Counted from the first letter of the stretch, positions 9,352-17,475 are shown. The stretch is 64,000 nt of DNA from Bacillus yapensis (GCF_005280205.1 NZ_SUND01000001.1:124001-188000), one strand, 5' to 3'. The notes: generated from the sequence alone by a model not told the origin. Made by a program: numbers and translations.

Positions 9352-10167
9352 TTATTTGATACCAGAGAGCTTGATTCCCTCGATTAAATACTTTTGGAAG
9401 ACAGCAAATAGAATGATTGTTGGGATTGCGGCCATTGTAGAACCAGCCATAATCATCGCCCATTCTGTTGCTTGTGCTGAACGGAAGTATGCTAATGTCT
9501 GCATGATTTGGTATAATCTTTCATCTGAAATTGTCATAATTGGCCAGATTAGTGAGTTCCAGAATCCTAAAAATGAACCAATCCCTACTAAAACGAATAC
9601 TGGTACGGATAATGGTAAGAAGATATGGCGATAGATGCCAAACTTTGTAGCTCCATCAATGACAGCAGCTTCTTCTAACTCTTTTGGAATACCTAAGTAA
9701 AATTGGCGCATTAAGAACATATTGACAGCTGAAGCCACCCCTGGCAGGATAAGCACAGTCAGTGTATTAAGCATTTTTAGTTTCGCAACAACAATATAAG
9801 AAGGAATTAATATCGCCATTGACGGAATAAACATCGTCATAATGACATAGATAAACAACGTGTTTTTATACGGAAAATTCAAGCGAGCAAATGAGTATGC
9901 AGCCATTGAATTGACAAAAATTACAAGCACTGTAAAAATGATAGCCCCTACAAAGGTAACACCCATGGAGCGGATAAATTCGGTTGAATGCAGGAGCTCA
10001 TTATAGTTGGAGAAATCCCACACTGTTGGAAAGAATTTAAATGGATAACCAAGAACCTCAGTCTTTGGTTTAAAACCGGCAAGTGCCATCCAAAATAGTG
10101 GAAAAATCGATATTAAGGCAACTAATAATCCTGCAATGGTTAATAGAGTCTTTTTTGTTTTCTTCAT
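9352..10167 (-). CDS. Sugar ABC transporter permease (MalG/AraQ type)
   Basis: A 271-residue inner-membrane subunit of a carbohydrate importer with six hydrophobic segments. The cytoplasmic EAA loop that docks the ATPase reads EEAAVIDGATKFGIYRHIFL. GGAGG lies ten bases before ATG. It follows the first permease by 26 bases. It forms the translocation pore with that permease and takes substrate from the binding protein at 11149. No ATPase gene is in the operon, which is normal for Bacillus oligosaccharide importers that share a general MsmX-type ATPase. Confidence 0.92.
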   Translation of the reverse strand: MKKTKKTLLTIAGLLVALISIFPLFWMALAGFKPKTEVLGYPFKFFPTVWDFSNYNELLHSTEFIRSMGVTFVGAIIFTVLVIFVNSMAAYSFARLNFPYKNTLFIYVIMTMFIPSMAILIPSYIVVAKLKMLNTLTVLILPGVASAVNMFLMRQFYLGIPKELEEAAVIDGATKFGIYRHIFLPLSVPVFVLVGIGSFLGFWNSLIWPIMTISDERLYQIMQTLAYFRSAQATEWAMIMAGSTMAAIPTIILFAVFQKYLIEGIKLSGIK

Positions 10168-10193
10168 TTTTTACTCACCTCCAAAGTACTTGA

Positions 10194-11078
10194 TCAATCT
10201 TCCACTTTCTTAGAATTAACCAATCTAAACATAAGAGCAGATATTACACCGATAATGACAAATAGTAATAACGCTGCTGAAATGGTATATCCCATGTAAG
10301 GATCATTTTTGAAATGGGTATATATAAATAGATTTGGTGTCATCGTTGAATTTAGCGGTCCACCATTGGTCATGACATACGGTAAATCGAACTGTTGAAT
10401 AGCACCTGTAAGTCCGACAACAATAATGTACAAGAATACATTTTTTAATAAAGGCAATGTAATGAAAATCATTTTATGAAATGTATTCGCACCGTCGATT
10501 TCTGCTGCCTCATAATAAGAATCTGGAATATCATTGATACCAGCAAGGATAATGAGAGTGGTGAAACCAAATCCAAGCCAAATAGCTGGAAGTGAAATAC
10601 TACCTAAGGCATACTTTACATCTGCAAGAAATGGAATTGGTTCACTTCCAAATAAGCCTACAATGTAGTTTGCTAAACCTCCGTTGTAGTTGTAAATGAA
10701 CATAAACACGATTGAAGCTACAACCCCAGAGATTACGTGTGGAATATAGATTGAAGTTTTTACGAAACCGCCAACTTTTGCAGATAAATTTTTAATTAAA
10801 TGCGCAAATAGGAATGCGGCAACAAATTGAATAGGAATAACAATTAAGGCAAATTTTATACCTGTCCACATCGCTCTATAGAAGGCTTGATCCTTTAATA
10901 CGAGCAAATAGTTGGAAAACCCTACAAAAATAGAGTCTTGGTAAAAGCTCCATTGATAGAAGCTAACAAAGATGGCATAAATTAGTGGGATGACAACAAA
11001 GACTGTTAATAGACCAACAATTGGTAGTAACATGACGTATGCTGTCTTCATATCGTTCTTTTTTAAAGTCTTATTCAT
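10194..11078 (-). CDS. Sugar ABC transporter permease (MalF/AraP type)
   Basis: A 294-residue permease with six hydrophobic segments and the EAA loop YYEAAEIDGANTFHKMIFIT. It begins with a short basic cytoplasmic tail (MNKTLKKNDMK). GGATGGTGA serves as ribosome binding site. It lies 70 bases after the binding-protein gene and before the second permease in the same operon. Family knowledge: CUT1 carbohydrate importers use two such different permeases, usually for oligosaccharides, which fits import of fragments made outside the cell by the DUF4185 enzymes. Confidence 0.92.
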   Translation of the reverse strand: MNKTLKKNDMKTAYVMLLPIVGLLTVFVVIPLIYAIFVSFYQWSFYQDSIFVGFSNYLLVLKDQAFYRAMWTGIKFALIVIPIQFVAAFLFAHLIKNLSAKVGGFVKTSIYIPHVISGVVASIVFMFIYNYNGGLANYIVGLFGSEPIPFLADVKYALGSISLPAIWLGFGFTTLIILAGINDIPDSYYEAAEIDGANTFHKMIFITLPLLKNVFLYIIVVGLTGAIQQFDLPYVMTNGGPLNSTMTPNLFIYTHFKNDPYMGYTISAALLLFVIIGVISALMFRLVNSKKVED

Positions 11079-11148
11079 TTGAATTCACCATCCTAATAAT
11101 CAGGGCCTGGTAACACTGCTCCCCAGACCCCAATAAATTATTTAATTA

Positions 11149-12513
11149 TTATTTTTTCGGGTTGGTTCCTGCGTAGTTATTATTTTTAATGTAGTCATTG
11201 ATTTCTTTTTCAGCAGTTTGTAGAGCTTTTTCTACATCTTGCCCTTCAAGCATTACGCGTTCTAAAGCAGTAGCATAGGCCATACTAACTTCCCAAGCGT
11301 AGATAGGCTCAGCAACAGCATATGGTACAACTTCTTCTGCAATTAATTTTCTCCATGGATCATTTGCACCTTCAGCATCTTGCGCTAACACTTCATCAAC
11401 AGATTTACGTGCAGTAAACTTAGAGAATTTTGTTACATCTTTGAAGAAATCCACCATGATTTGCTCGTCACCAGCTAATAACCACTGGATAAATTCAGCA
11501 GCTTCTTTTGGATGCTTAGAATTTCCATCAATTGTTAAAGTCCATCCACCTAATGAAGCAGTTGGCTTATCTTGGTTTCCATCGTTTGTTGGAACAACAG
11601 CAACACCGATATTATCTAATAGATCTGGATAGTCATTTCTTAATTGTCCAATTGCCCAAGAACCGTTGATTTGCATTGCTACTTGGCCTTCAGCAAGTGG
11701 CTTAATGTCTGTATATCCGCCTAATGGCTGTTTTGGAACAATTCCAGATTGATACATGTCATTCCAGAAAGTGATTAACTCTTTCATTGGCTCGTTTACG
11801 ATTGTTGCCTCAGACCAATCTTCACTAATTGGTTGCTGTCCTACCATTGCTTGGAAGCCCCAATGTGTCCAGCCATACTCAGCAGCGTTTCCTGCAGCCG
11901 CTAAACCGAAGACATTCCCTTTTTTCAACTTTTTACCGTATTCAATTAATTCATCCCAAGTAACTGGAGCCTTTTCAGGGTCTAAGCCAGCTTCTTCAAA
12001 CAAATCCTTGCGGTAGAACAATACTGCAGATGGTTCAGCTAACATTGGATAAGCATAATGTTTACCATCTAAAGTAACGAAGTCTGCAATGTTTTCATAA
12101 AGGTCATCCCAAATAGCTGGGTCTGTATATTCATCTAATGGTAATATTTTTCCTTGCTCAGCAGAGAAAATGATTTTATTATAGTTCATTGTTGCTATAT
12201 CAGGGCTAGTTCCTGCAGCCTGTGCAGCAACAGTTTTTTGATCCCATGCATCCCCAGGAACGATTTCAAGTTTAACTTCAACTTTATCCTGTGATTTGTT
12301 ATAAGCCTCAATATTCTTTTCCCACCACTCAGCATCTGCTTCTCCCCATTGTGGTGTCCAGAAGTTAAGAACTGTTTTACCAGATGAATCCTTTGAATCA
12401 CCTGATTCTGCCTCTTCTGTCCCAGCAGGACCAGTACCTGAGCAGCCAGTAAGTACGGAAGAAATAATGAATAAAACTGTTAACATAAATGCTAAAAACT
12501 TAGGTTTCTTCAT
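11149..12513 (-). CDS. Sugar-binding lipoprotein of a CUT1 ABC importer
   Basis: A 454-residue extracellular solute-binding protein. The signal peptide ends in lipobox LTGCS, so it is lipid-anchored, followed by an acidic/serine linker and the two-lobe fold of family 1 binding proteins (TVLNFWTPQWGEADAEWWEK, TWDELIEYGKKLKKGN, NGSWAIGQLRNDYPD). AGGGAGG precedes ATG. It is the first gene of the six-gene transport and hydrolysis operon. The upstream region has a promoter with an operator just after the -10 box. The ligand is probably an oligosaccharide released by the DUF4185 proteins; this is inference from neighbours. Confidence 0.92.
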   Translation of the reverse strand: MKKPKFLAFMLTVLFIISSVLTGCSGTGPAGTEEAESGDSKDSSGKTVLNFWTPQWGEADAEWWEKNIEAYNKSQDKVEVKLEIVPGDAWDQKTVAAQAAGTSPDIATMNYNKIIFSAEQGKILPLDEYTDPAIWDDLYENIADFVTLDGKHYAYPMLAEPSAVLFYRKDLFEEAGLDPEKAPVTWDELIEYGKKLKKGNVFGLAAAGNAAEYGWTHWGFQAMVGQQPISEDWSEATIVNEPMKELITFWNDMYQSGIVPKQPLGGYTDIKPLAEGQVAMQINGSWAIGQLRNDYPDLLDNIGVAVVPTNDGNQDKPTASLGGWTLTIDGNSKHPKEAAEFIQWLLAGDEQIMVDFFKDVTKFSKFTARKSVDEVLAQDAEGANDPWRKLIAEEVVPYAVAEPIYAWEVSMAYATALERVMLEGQDVEKALQTAEKEINDYIKNNNYAGTNPKK

Positions 12514-12600
12514 AAAAAATTGCCTCCCTTATTTTTTTGTTTTTTATAAGAATAACTTCGGGCGAAGTTCTCTTAACAAGTAGGTATTAACCTTCATTTC

Positions 12601-12614
12601 AGAAAACGTTTACA
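12601..12614. promoter_or_regulatory. LacI/CcpA-type operator O3 (leader of binding-protein operon)
   Basis: AGAAAACGTTTACA, reverse TGTAAACGTTTTCT, differs from the cre consensus TGWAANCGNTNWCA only at the last base. It lies in the transcribed leader of the transport operon, about 90 bases before the first start codon. Confidence 0.6.
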
Positions 12615-12761
12615 CATTCAATAAAGCAACCACCCCCTTCAACAACCGGGTAGAAAGATGTGTTCTTTTTAAAAAGCAATGCAGTAATTCTCGTAATCTG
12701 GTAAGTACTCAGGATTTGTTACTACCTTCTTGATTAGTCAAAAAGTTCAGAACTCAATATC

Positions 12762-12775
12762 TGTAATCGTTTACA
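12762..12775. promoter_or_regulatory. LacI/CcpA-type operator O2, perfect cre match
   Basis: TGTAATCGTTTACA fits TGWAANCGNTNWCA at every position. It lies about 40 bases downstream of the predicted -10 box of the transport operon. The identical 14-mer occurs at 14796-14809 before the isomerase gene. Confidence 0.7.
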
Positions 12776-12795
12776 TACAACGAATGGCCACAAAC

Positions 12796-12841
12796 TGAAA
12801 ACGCTTACTTATATGATATTATACGAATTATAACTTATCAA
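12796..12841 (-). promoter_or_regulatory. Promoter and operator O1 of the transport/GH operon
   Basis: On the minus strand, TTGATA (12841-12836) and TATCAT (12818-12813) are separated by 17 bases, a plausible sigma-A promoter. Three bases past the -10 lies an operator-like 14-mer at 12809-12796 (reverse AGTAAGCGTTTTCA), one mismatch from the cre consensus. A protein bound here would block RNA polymerase, so repression is the likely mode. Confidence 0.65.
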
Positions 12842-12893
12842 TATTATTTTTGAGTTTCTTGATTATTAAATTTTTTGTCACAATCTGTCATTT

Positions 12894-12939
12894 AGAGATC
12901 CTTTGAAAATACGTAATTTACGAGATTCAAAGGATCTCT
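12894..12939 (-). terminator. Long hairpin after GH172 B
   Basis: A perfect 14-bp stem (AGAGATCCTTTGAA and its complement) around an 18-base loop, starting eight bases past the stop of the gene at 12947. The minus-strand tail is not a clean T-run, so it could instead stabilise the 3' end of the message. Confidence 0.6.
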
Positions 12940-12946
12940 TCTTTAA

Positions 12947-14044
12947 TTAATAATCAAAGCATTTTTTCAAGTCATCCGGATTGAACGGTAGGGTATCTGG
13001 TAATGGCAATCTTTCCTTCACAGGGAGGATTGGATGAACCGTCTTATGTGGTTCTGTTTGATACCAGTAAGCCGTACTTGAGTAGTCATCACTTCGATTG
13101 TTGTTATGACCATGTTCAATCGATACCTTAATAGATTTATCAAACATAATCGGATCCTCAATATGATAACGATATGCAGTAATCTTACCAGACCAGTTCG
13201 GTCCGCCACCAAGGATAATACCATGGTACGGTGTGCTTTGTTCCTGCTGTGGACACCATGCTGTATTGAAATAGTCTTCCATTCCAGTTCCATGAAGTGA
13301 AGGCGGCCAAGGCTCTCCGTCGATGAAAATCATATCGTCTCCTTCACCATACCAGTTCCACTCTTGTGTGAAGCGTAAATTGTGAATGTTAAGGTTGCAG
13401 CCAACATAGTGACCTTTTCCTTCTGCTTCTAAAATGACATAGTTCTCGTCACCAGTCGTATTTTTACCACCGAAGCAATACAACGCATTTGAAACTTCAC
13501 CTTCAATACCCTTTGTTAACTCCCTTGTCCAAAGAGCATGGAAGCGCAGCTGGCTATCGATTTCTTTATCATAAACCTCATAATCTACGTAAAAGTAAAA
13601 CTTGATTGGCTCATCTGCATGGCTTTCAATTTCAACTCTTGCATTTTCACCAAATGGCATAGGGAACCAACAGTTCATCGCTGTTCCATTTTCAGGACTC
13701 ATTTGTAATGGAGCAGATACAAAGTTCTTTGTAATCCCATGACCCATTCCAAAGAAGTCTCCAATTGGTGCTTGCACACTTGGGTTTTCTTCTCCATCCC
13801 AGTACATGCGAATAACAATTTTACGATGTAAATATTCTTCCATAACATCATTTAATGGAGCCATGGTCATCCAAATATGTGTGATACATCCAGCACCTTG
13901 AAGGTTACAAATATCAATTTTCTCTCCAGGGTAAATTTTTAAATAATCTCTATTTCCCCCTGTTGTATCATAACTAGAGGCTCTTCTTCTCTTACTGTCT
14001 CGCTTGCGGTATAAGTCTCTTAAAGATGATCCTAAAAATGTCAT
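12947..14044 (-). CDS. GH172 (DUF2961) glycoside hydrolase B
   Basis: A 365-residue paralogue of the protein at 4816-5892. Shared landmarks are AGCITHIWMT, IRMYWDGEENPSVQAPIGDFF, HGTGMEDYFNTAW (the hallmark carries Met where copy A has Thr) and YSSTAYWYQTEPH. No signal peptide, so cytoplasmic. It lies 64 bases behind the KdsD-like isomerase gene and is probably cotranscribed with it from the promoter at 14908-14936. The pairing of a furanosidase-family enzyme with an arabinose-5-phosphate isomerase is the best clue to substrate: D-arabinofuranose. The two paralogues differ considerably, so they may handle different linkages. Assignment to family is firm; substrate is inferred. Confidence 0.88.
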   Translation of the reverse strand: MTFLGSSLRDLYRKRDSKRRRASSYDTTGGNRDYLKIYPGEKIDICNLQGAGCITHIWMTMAPLNDVMEEYLHRKIVIRMYWDGEENPSVQAPIGDFFGMGHGITKNFVSAPLQMSPENGTAMNCWFPMPFGENARVEIESHADEPIKFYFYVDYEVYDKEIDSQLRFHALWTRELTKGIEGEVSNALYCFGGKNTTGDENYVILEAEGKGHYVGCNLNIHNLRFTQEWNWYGEGDDMIFIDGEPWPPSLHGTGMEDYFNTAWCPQQEQSTPYHGIILGGGPNWSGKITAYRYHIEDPIMFDKSIKVSIEHGHNNNRSDDYSSTAYWYQTEPHKTVHPILPVKERLPLPDTLPFNPDDLKKCFDY

Positions 14045-14108
14045 GTTCTATGTTCCTTTCTGCATAAAATTATTCGTCTGATAGTATTATACATAAAAAT
14101 TTATTATT

Positions 14109-14705
14109 TTATTTCGCCTTTTCTGATAATTGTTTCCCAAGACTTCCCCCTGGATGATAGAGATGAAAATCCTCTTTCTTAAATCCTTTTAAGATAGAAA
14201 GGGCAACTGCCAACGCATCACCTATGACAAGAGTTAAGGTAGAACTTGTCGTTGGAGCTAGACCAAGCGGGTCAGCTTCTCGATCATACTGATAAACGAG
14301 TGCTACATCACACGCTTTTGCAAGAGTTGATTCTGATTTAGAAGTAATCGCAATTTTTTTACAGCCTATTTTACCTATAGATGGCAGGAGACTTAAAACT
14401 TCACCAGTTTCACCGCTATTGGAAATCATAATGACCACATCATTCTCCTGAATCATTCCTAAATCCCCATGCACACCTTCCGTGCTATGAACAAAGAATG
14501 CAGGAGTACCGGTACTTGCTAAGGAAGCAGCGATTTTTTTACCGATATGACCTGACTTCCCTACACCAGTAATGACCACTTTTCCTTTACAATTTGCAAG
14601 CAGCGTGATGGCGCTTTCAAATTCTGGACCGACGTTCTCTGATAACTTCTTTATTGAATCAGCTTCTACATCAATCGCGTTTTTCACATAGCTTAATAGA
14701 TCCAT
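14109..14705 (-). CDS. SIS-domain isomerase, KdsD/GutQ-like (arabinose-5-phosphate isomerase)
   Basis: A 198-residue single SIS domain. Its motifs match arabinose-5-phosphate isomerases: GVGKSGHIGKKIAASLASTG, VHGDLGMI, SNSGETGE, PLGLAPTTSST, GDALAVAL, and a HPGGSLGKQL end. KdsD and GutQ interconvert D-arabinose 5-phosphate and D-ribulose 5-phosphate. The two CBS domains of E. coli KdsD are absent, as in some short homologues. Gram-positive cells make no Kdo, so a biosynthetic role is unlikely; feeding a pentose into the pentose phosphate pathway fits better. It begins the two-gene unit with GH172 B and has a promoter flanked by operators. A phosphohexuloisomerase is the main alternative, but the PTTSST and HPGGxLG motifs favour KdsD. 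Confidence 0.85.
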   Translation of the reverse strand: MDLLSYVKNAIDVEADSIKKLSENVGPEFESAITLLANCKGKVVITGVGKSGHIGKKIAASLASTGTPAFFVHSTEGVHGDLGMIQENDVVIMISNSGETGEVLSLLPSIGKIGCKKIAITSKSESTLAKACDVALVYQYDREADPLGLAPTTSSTLTLVIGDALAVALSILKGFKKEDFHLYHPGGSLGKQLSEKAK

Positions 14706-14795
14706 AGTTTTCCCCTCTCACTTAGGTTGTAAAATCTGTGAAACTACCTGCTAAAATCTCTTATCATGAGATCTCTTTTTAGAAAATTGTCAACC

Positions 14796-14809
14796 TGTAA
14801 TCGTTTACA
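14796..14809. promoter_or_regulatory. Operator O2' in isomerase leader, perfect cre match
   Basis: TGTAATCGTTTACA, identical to 12762-12775 and within a longer palindrome CTGTAATCGTTTACAG. It lies in the transcribed leader, about 90 bases before the isomerase start. Confidence 0.7.
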
Positions 14810-14842
14810 GTTGTCTTAAAAAAATATATTTTCTGAGAAATA

Positions 14843-14856
14843 TGTAAACGTTTAAC
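14843..14856. promoter_or_regulatory. Operator-like 14-mer upstream of isomerase
   Basis: TGTAAACGTTTAAC, identical to the site at 14891-14904. The core TAAACGTTTA is a perfect palindrome of the LacI-family kind. It is downstream of the predicted -10 box. Confidence 0.6.
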
Positions 14857-14890
14857 CATCTGTTAAAAAAATTTGTGTAAACAAAAATCG

Positions 14891-14936
14891 TGTAAACGTT
14901 TAACTAGAGTGTATGACAAGATGAAGATTATAGCAA
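14891..14936 (-). promoter_or_regulatory. Promoter and operator of the isomerase-GH172 B unit
   Basis: On the minus strand, TTGCTA (14936-14931) and TACACT (14913-14908) lie 17 bases apart. Four bases past the -10 is the operator-like site TGTAAACGTTTAAC at 14891-14904. The layout copies that of the transport operon promoter, which suggests the same repressor controls both. Confidence 0.65.
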
Positions 14937-14997
14937 TACCTTTTTTAAATTTTTCAAATAAATTTTTTAATTTCGACAGACTCCTTGAAAATGGAAA

Positions 14998-15021
14998 AAG
15001 GTGAGACTATAGTCCCACCTT
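14998..15021 (-). terminator. Terminator after the secreted DUF4185 gene
   Basis: A near-perfect 24-base palindrome (AAGGTGGGAC at one end, on the minus strand) followed by CTTTTTCC, beginning about 30 bases past the stop at 15053. It separates this gene from the isomerase unit. Confidence 0.75.
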
Positions 15022-15052
15022 CGATAAACACTGGATTTCTAGATAATAATTA

Positions 15053-17239
15053 TTATTTCTGAGCTAATTTTGCTACATTTGATAATTTGTTCAAGTCAAT
15101 CAGAGAATCTGCTACAAATACTTCCAATGTGTAGCCAGAATTATTTCCAGGCATTTTAAAGCCACCCGAAACCTTTTCTACTCCACCGGAAGGAATGGCT
15201 TGTGTGATTCCAGAAAGATTCTCAATTTCACCCTTTTTGTTGTAGAGCGCAAATACTAATGTAATTGTCTTTTCATCGCTAGAGTTATTTCGGATATCAG
15301 CATTCGCCATAACAATACCCTTTGTCGGTAAGTATTTTAACTCTGCTCCATCACTTCCACTGAAGACCGCATTGCTAACTGTGTATTCTTCTCCAGTTAC
15401 TTTAACAGTTCTCGTAGCCTCAGCTGCTTTGTTTCCATCAGAATCAGTTACATTGTATTTCAATGTGTAGGTTCCGACAATATCCGTATTTACCTCACCG
15501 GATACTTCAATTTTAGAAGTAAGGTCCCCATCTAAATTATCAATGGCAGTTGCACCAGGATCCGTAAATGACTCACCTAATTCTAATTCAATATTAGCAT
15601 CACCTTTGAGCGTGATTTCCGGAGCTGTTTGATCAACAGGCACTAGCATATAATCATCCGCTTGTATCCACGTATCACCACCAGAATGCATACCTGTAAA
15701 AATTCTTACTGTTGTATTATTACCGGAATTGAATTGAACGGTAAGCTTCTCATAATTGTCATGTCTACCAAACTTCACTTCTTTTAAAATATCACCTGCA
15801 GAACCTCGGACTCCAAAATAGCCATTCGCATTATTTTGTGATGTCTTCACGTAACCAGTCAATCTGTATACTGTGTTTGGTTGAACAGCAACATCTTGTG
15901 TGAAAGCATTCCAGCCTGTAGTATCACGCAAATAGACATTGTTCGTTCCAGCTCGTGAAGTTTTAGCTCCTCTATCTACTCCACCATTTTTATTGCCTTC
16001 AATTACCCATGGCGTAGAAATTGTATTTGATTTCTGTTTTTCAAAGGATGGATCTTCAATAAGGTTTGCCACAGGTGTGCCCTTGCTTAATGTTGAATGC
16101 ATTAAGACTGTATTATATGGACCCCATTCTGACATCACAAAGTATAAATCATCCCCATCATTTGTCCATGGATGAATAAATCCACCGTATAGACCTGGGA
16201 ACTCTGCACCTGTTGCAATTTCAACCTCATCTGACCATCCACCAGTTAAGCTATCAGAGCTTCTCATCACAAGTGCATAGCGGTTTTCATTGAGATAGAC
16301 CATAATATACTTTTTATATTTCGAATTATAGGCAACAGACAATTCGCTCACAGGAGCTTCAATGACTGGGACTGCAGCTGCTTCATTGTTCTTGATCCAT
16401 TCAGAACCATTCCAGTATTCATATTCTTCTTTCACAAGCATATTTTCAGGCTTCACTCTCGCTAAATACGCTGCATCAAAGCGTCCAGCTGGTGTCCCAA
16501 ACATGTAAACGTTTACAGAATCGTTTAAAAAAGCTGCCTGGGCAAACTTACTATCAGCCCCCCACTTAATTCCGGACTTTGTCCAATTTTGTCCTTCATC
16601 ATCGGAGTATGCAATCTCAGAAAAGTTCGTATTCCATCTACCGTTTGCACCCCAGTTACGGATCTGCATGTAATGAATAAAATGTCTGTCACCAACGGTT
16701 ACTCCAGCAGTAGGAATGGCTGTAAAATCACCGCTTCCTGAAGTATCATGAGCAGAATAAATGATTTCTTTTGCATAGTTAGGAGTATCTTCATCAGCAA
16801 TCATTGATGAGAATGTTAGTCCATCTGTAAGGTCAGTGTCTTCTGATAAGGCTAATAGATTTCCTCTCCAGCCAGTACCGCCACCACCGAAGCCGCCCCA
16901 TCCATCGTCATAAGAATCTCCAAAGGCAACCATTACTTTTTTGTGTTCTGGGTCAGTTGTAGCATCCCAGACAATTCCTAAGTCAGTTGCTGTAAGGCCA
17001 TAGTTTTCGGGAGTATTACTAGGATTCGGGATGGTTTCTCCCTCAAGTGTTCTTCCTGTAACTCGAGCAATTTTTTGAGCTTTACTAGCAACGAGTTCAA
17101 AGCTTTCGGTTGCTTCTGCAGTATTTGAAGCAGTTGTTTGATTACTTTGTGTTTTCGCAAGTGACGGAATCGCAATTGATACGACCAGTAGTAAAATGAG
17201 CATTGTTGATAAAATAGATTTGATCTTTATGCTTTTCAC
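15053..17239 (-). CDS. Secreted multidomain DUF4185 (GH183-type) protein
   Basis: 728 residues from a GTG at 17239, chosen because GGAGG lies eight bases upstream and the resulting N-terminus is a clean signal peptide (MKSIKIKSILSTMLILLLVV to about residue 28). An ATG 15 codons earlier lacks a well-spaced site. The domains are DUF4185 (about 35-370, with TATDLGIVWD, AFGDSYDDGW, FPGLYGGFIHP, MSEWGPYNTVLM), a CBM4/9-like beta-sandwich (about 375-520), a DUF5011/Ig-like repeat (TLKYNVTDSDGNKAAEATR) and a C-terminal beta domain. No sortase motif or membrane tail is seen, so it is probably released or bound through its CBM. It is monocistronic. By family it is a candidate extracellular endo-D-arabinanase. 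Confidence 0.87.
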   Translation of the reverse strand: MKSIKIKSILSTMLILLLVVSIAIPSLAKTQSNQTTASNTAEATESFELVASKAQKIARVTGRTLEGETIPNPSNTPENYGLTATDLGIVWDATTDPEHKKVMVAFGDSYDDGWGGFGGGGTGWRGNLLALSEDTDLTDGLTFSSMIADEDTPNYAKEIIYSAHDTSGSGDFTAIPTAGVTVGDRHFIHYMQIRNWGANGRWNTNFSEIAYSDDEGQNWTKSGIKWGADSKFAQAAFLNDSVNVYMFGTPAGRFDAAYLARVKPENMLVKEEYEYWNGSEWIKNNEAAAVPVIEAPVSELSVAYNSKYKKYIMVYLNENRYALVMRSSDSLTGGWSDEVEIATGAEFPGLYGGFIHPWTNDGDDLYFVMSEWGPYNTVLMHSTLSKGTPVANLIEDPSFEKQKSNTISTPWVIEGNKNGGVDRGAKTSRAGTNNVYLRDTTGWNAFTQDVAVQPNTVYRLTGYVKTSQNNANGYFGVRGSAGDILKEVKFGRHDNYEKLTVQFNSGNNTTVRIFTGMHSGGDTWIQADDYMLVPVDQTAPEITLKGDANIELELGESFTDPGATAIDNLDGDLTSKIEVSGEVNTDIVGTYTLKYNVTDSDGNKAAEATRTVKVTGEEYTVSNAVFSGSDGAELKYLPTKGIVMANADIRNNSSDEKTITLVFALYNKKGEIENLSGITQAIPSGGVEKVSGGFKMPGNNSGYTLEVFVADSLIDLNKLSNVAKLAQK
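16504..16517. promoter_or_regulatory. Perfect palindromic operator inside the DUF4185 gene
   Basis: TGTAAACGTTTACA is a perfect 14-bp palindrome and a full cre match. It encodes the residues around VNVYM within the DUF4185 domain, roughly 720 bases after the start codon. CcpA can act at intragenic cre sites as a roadblock, so it may repress this gene; chance in an AT-rich frame is possible. Confidence 0.5.
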
Positions 17240-17359
17240 TTGTCTAACCTCCGCATATGATTTTATGAGTGTAAGCGGCTTCATTTTTCAATTCGTTCGG
17301 CTCCCTCCTCACTACCTTGATTACCACCCTACTCAATTCAGATTATATTTGATAGATTT

Positions 17360-17386
17360 GATAAAGAAAACAGAATTTTCTTTATC
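17360..17386. promoter_or_regulatory. Inverted repeat upstream of the secreted DUF4185 gene
   Basis: Perfect 11-bp arms GATAAAGAAAA and TTTTCTTTATC around a 5-base spacer. On the minus strand it lies immediately upstream of a TATAAT-like box near 17342-17347 and covers the -35 region, so it is a possible operator for this gene. It does not resemble the TGTAAACG sites of the other two promoters. Confidence 0.45.
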
Positions 17387-17475
17387 ATGATAGAAATAGG
17401 TAATAGTTCTCATTTTTTGAATGCCTTCGGCAAGTTGGGTATTTTATTGAAAAATTATTCTTGAATAAAAATGTA

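Noticed and set aside
12894-12939. Regulatory operator palindrome
   Set aside because: The arms flank an 18-base loop and sit just past a stop codon, which fits a 3' hairpin better than a protein-binding site.
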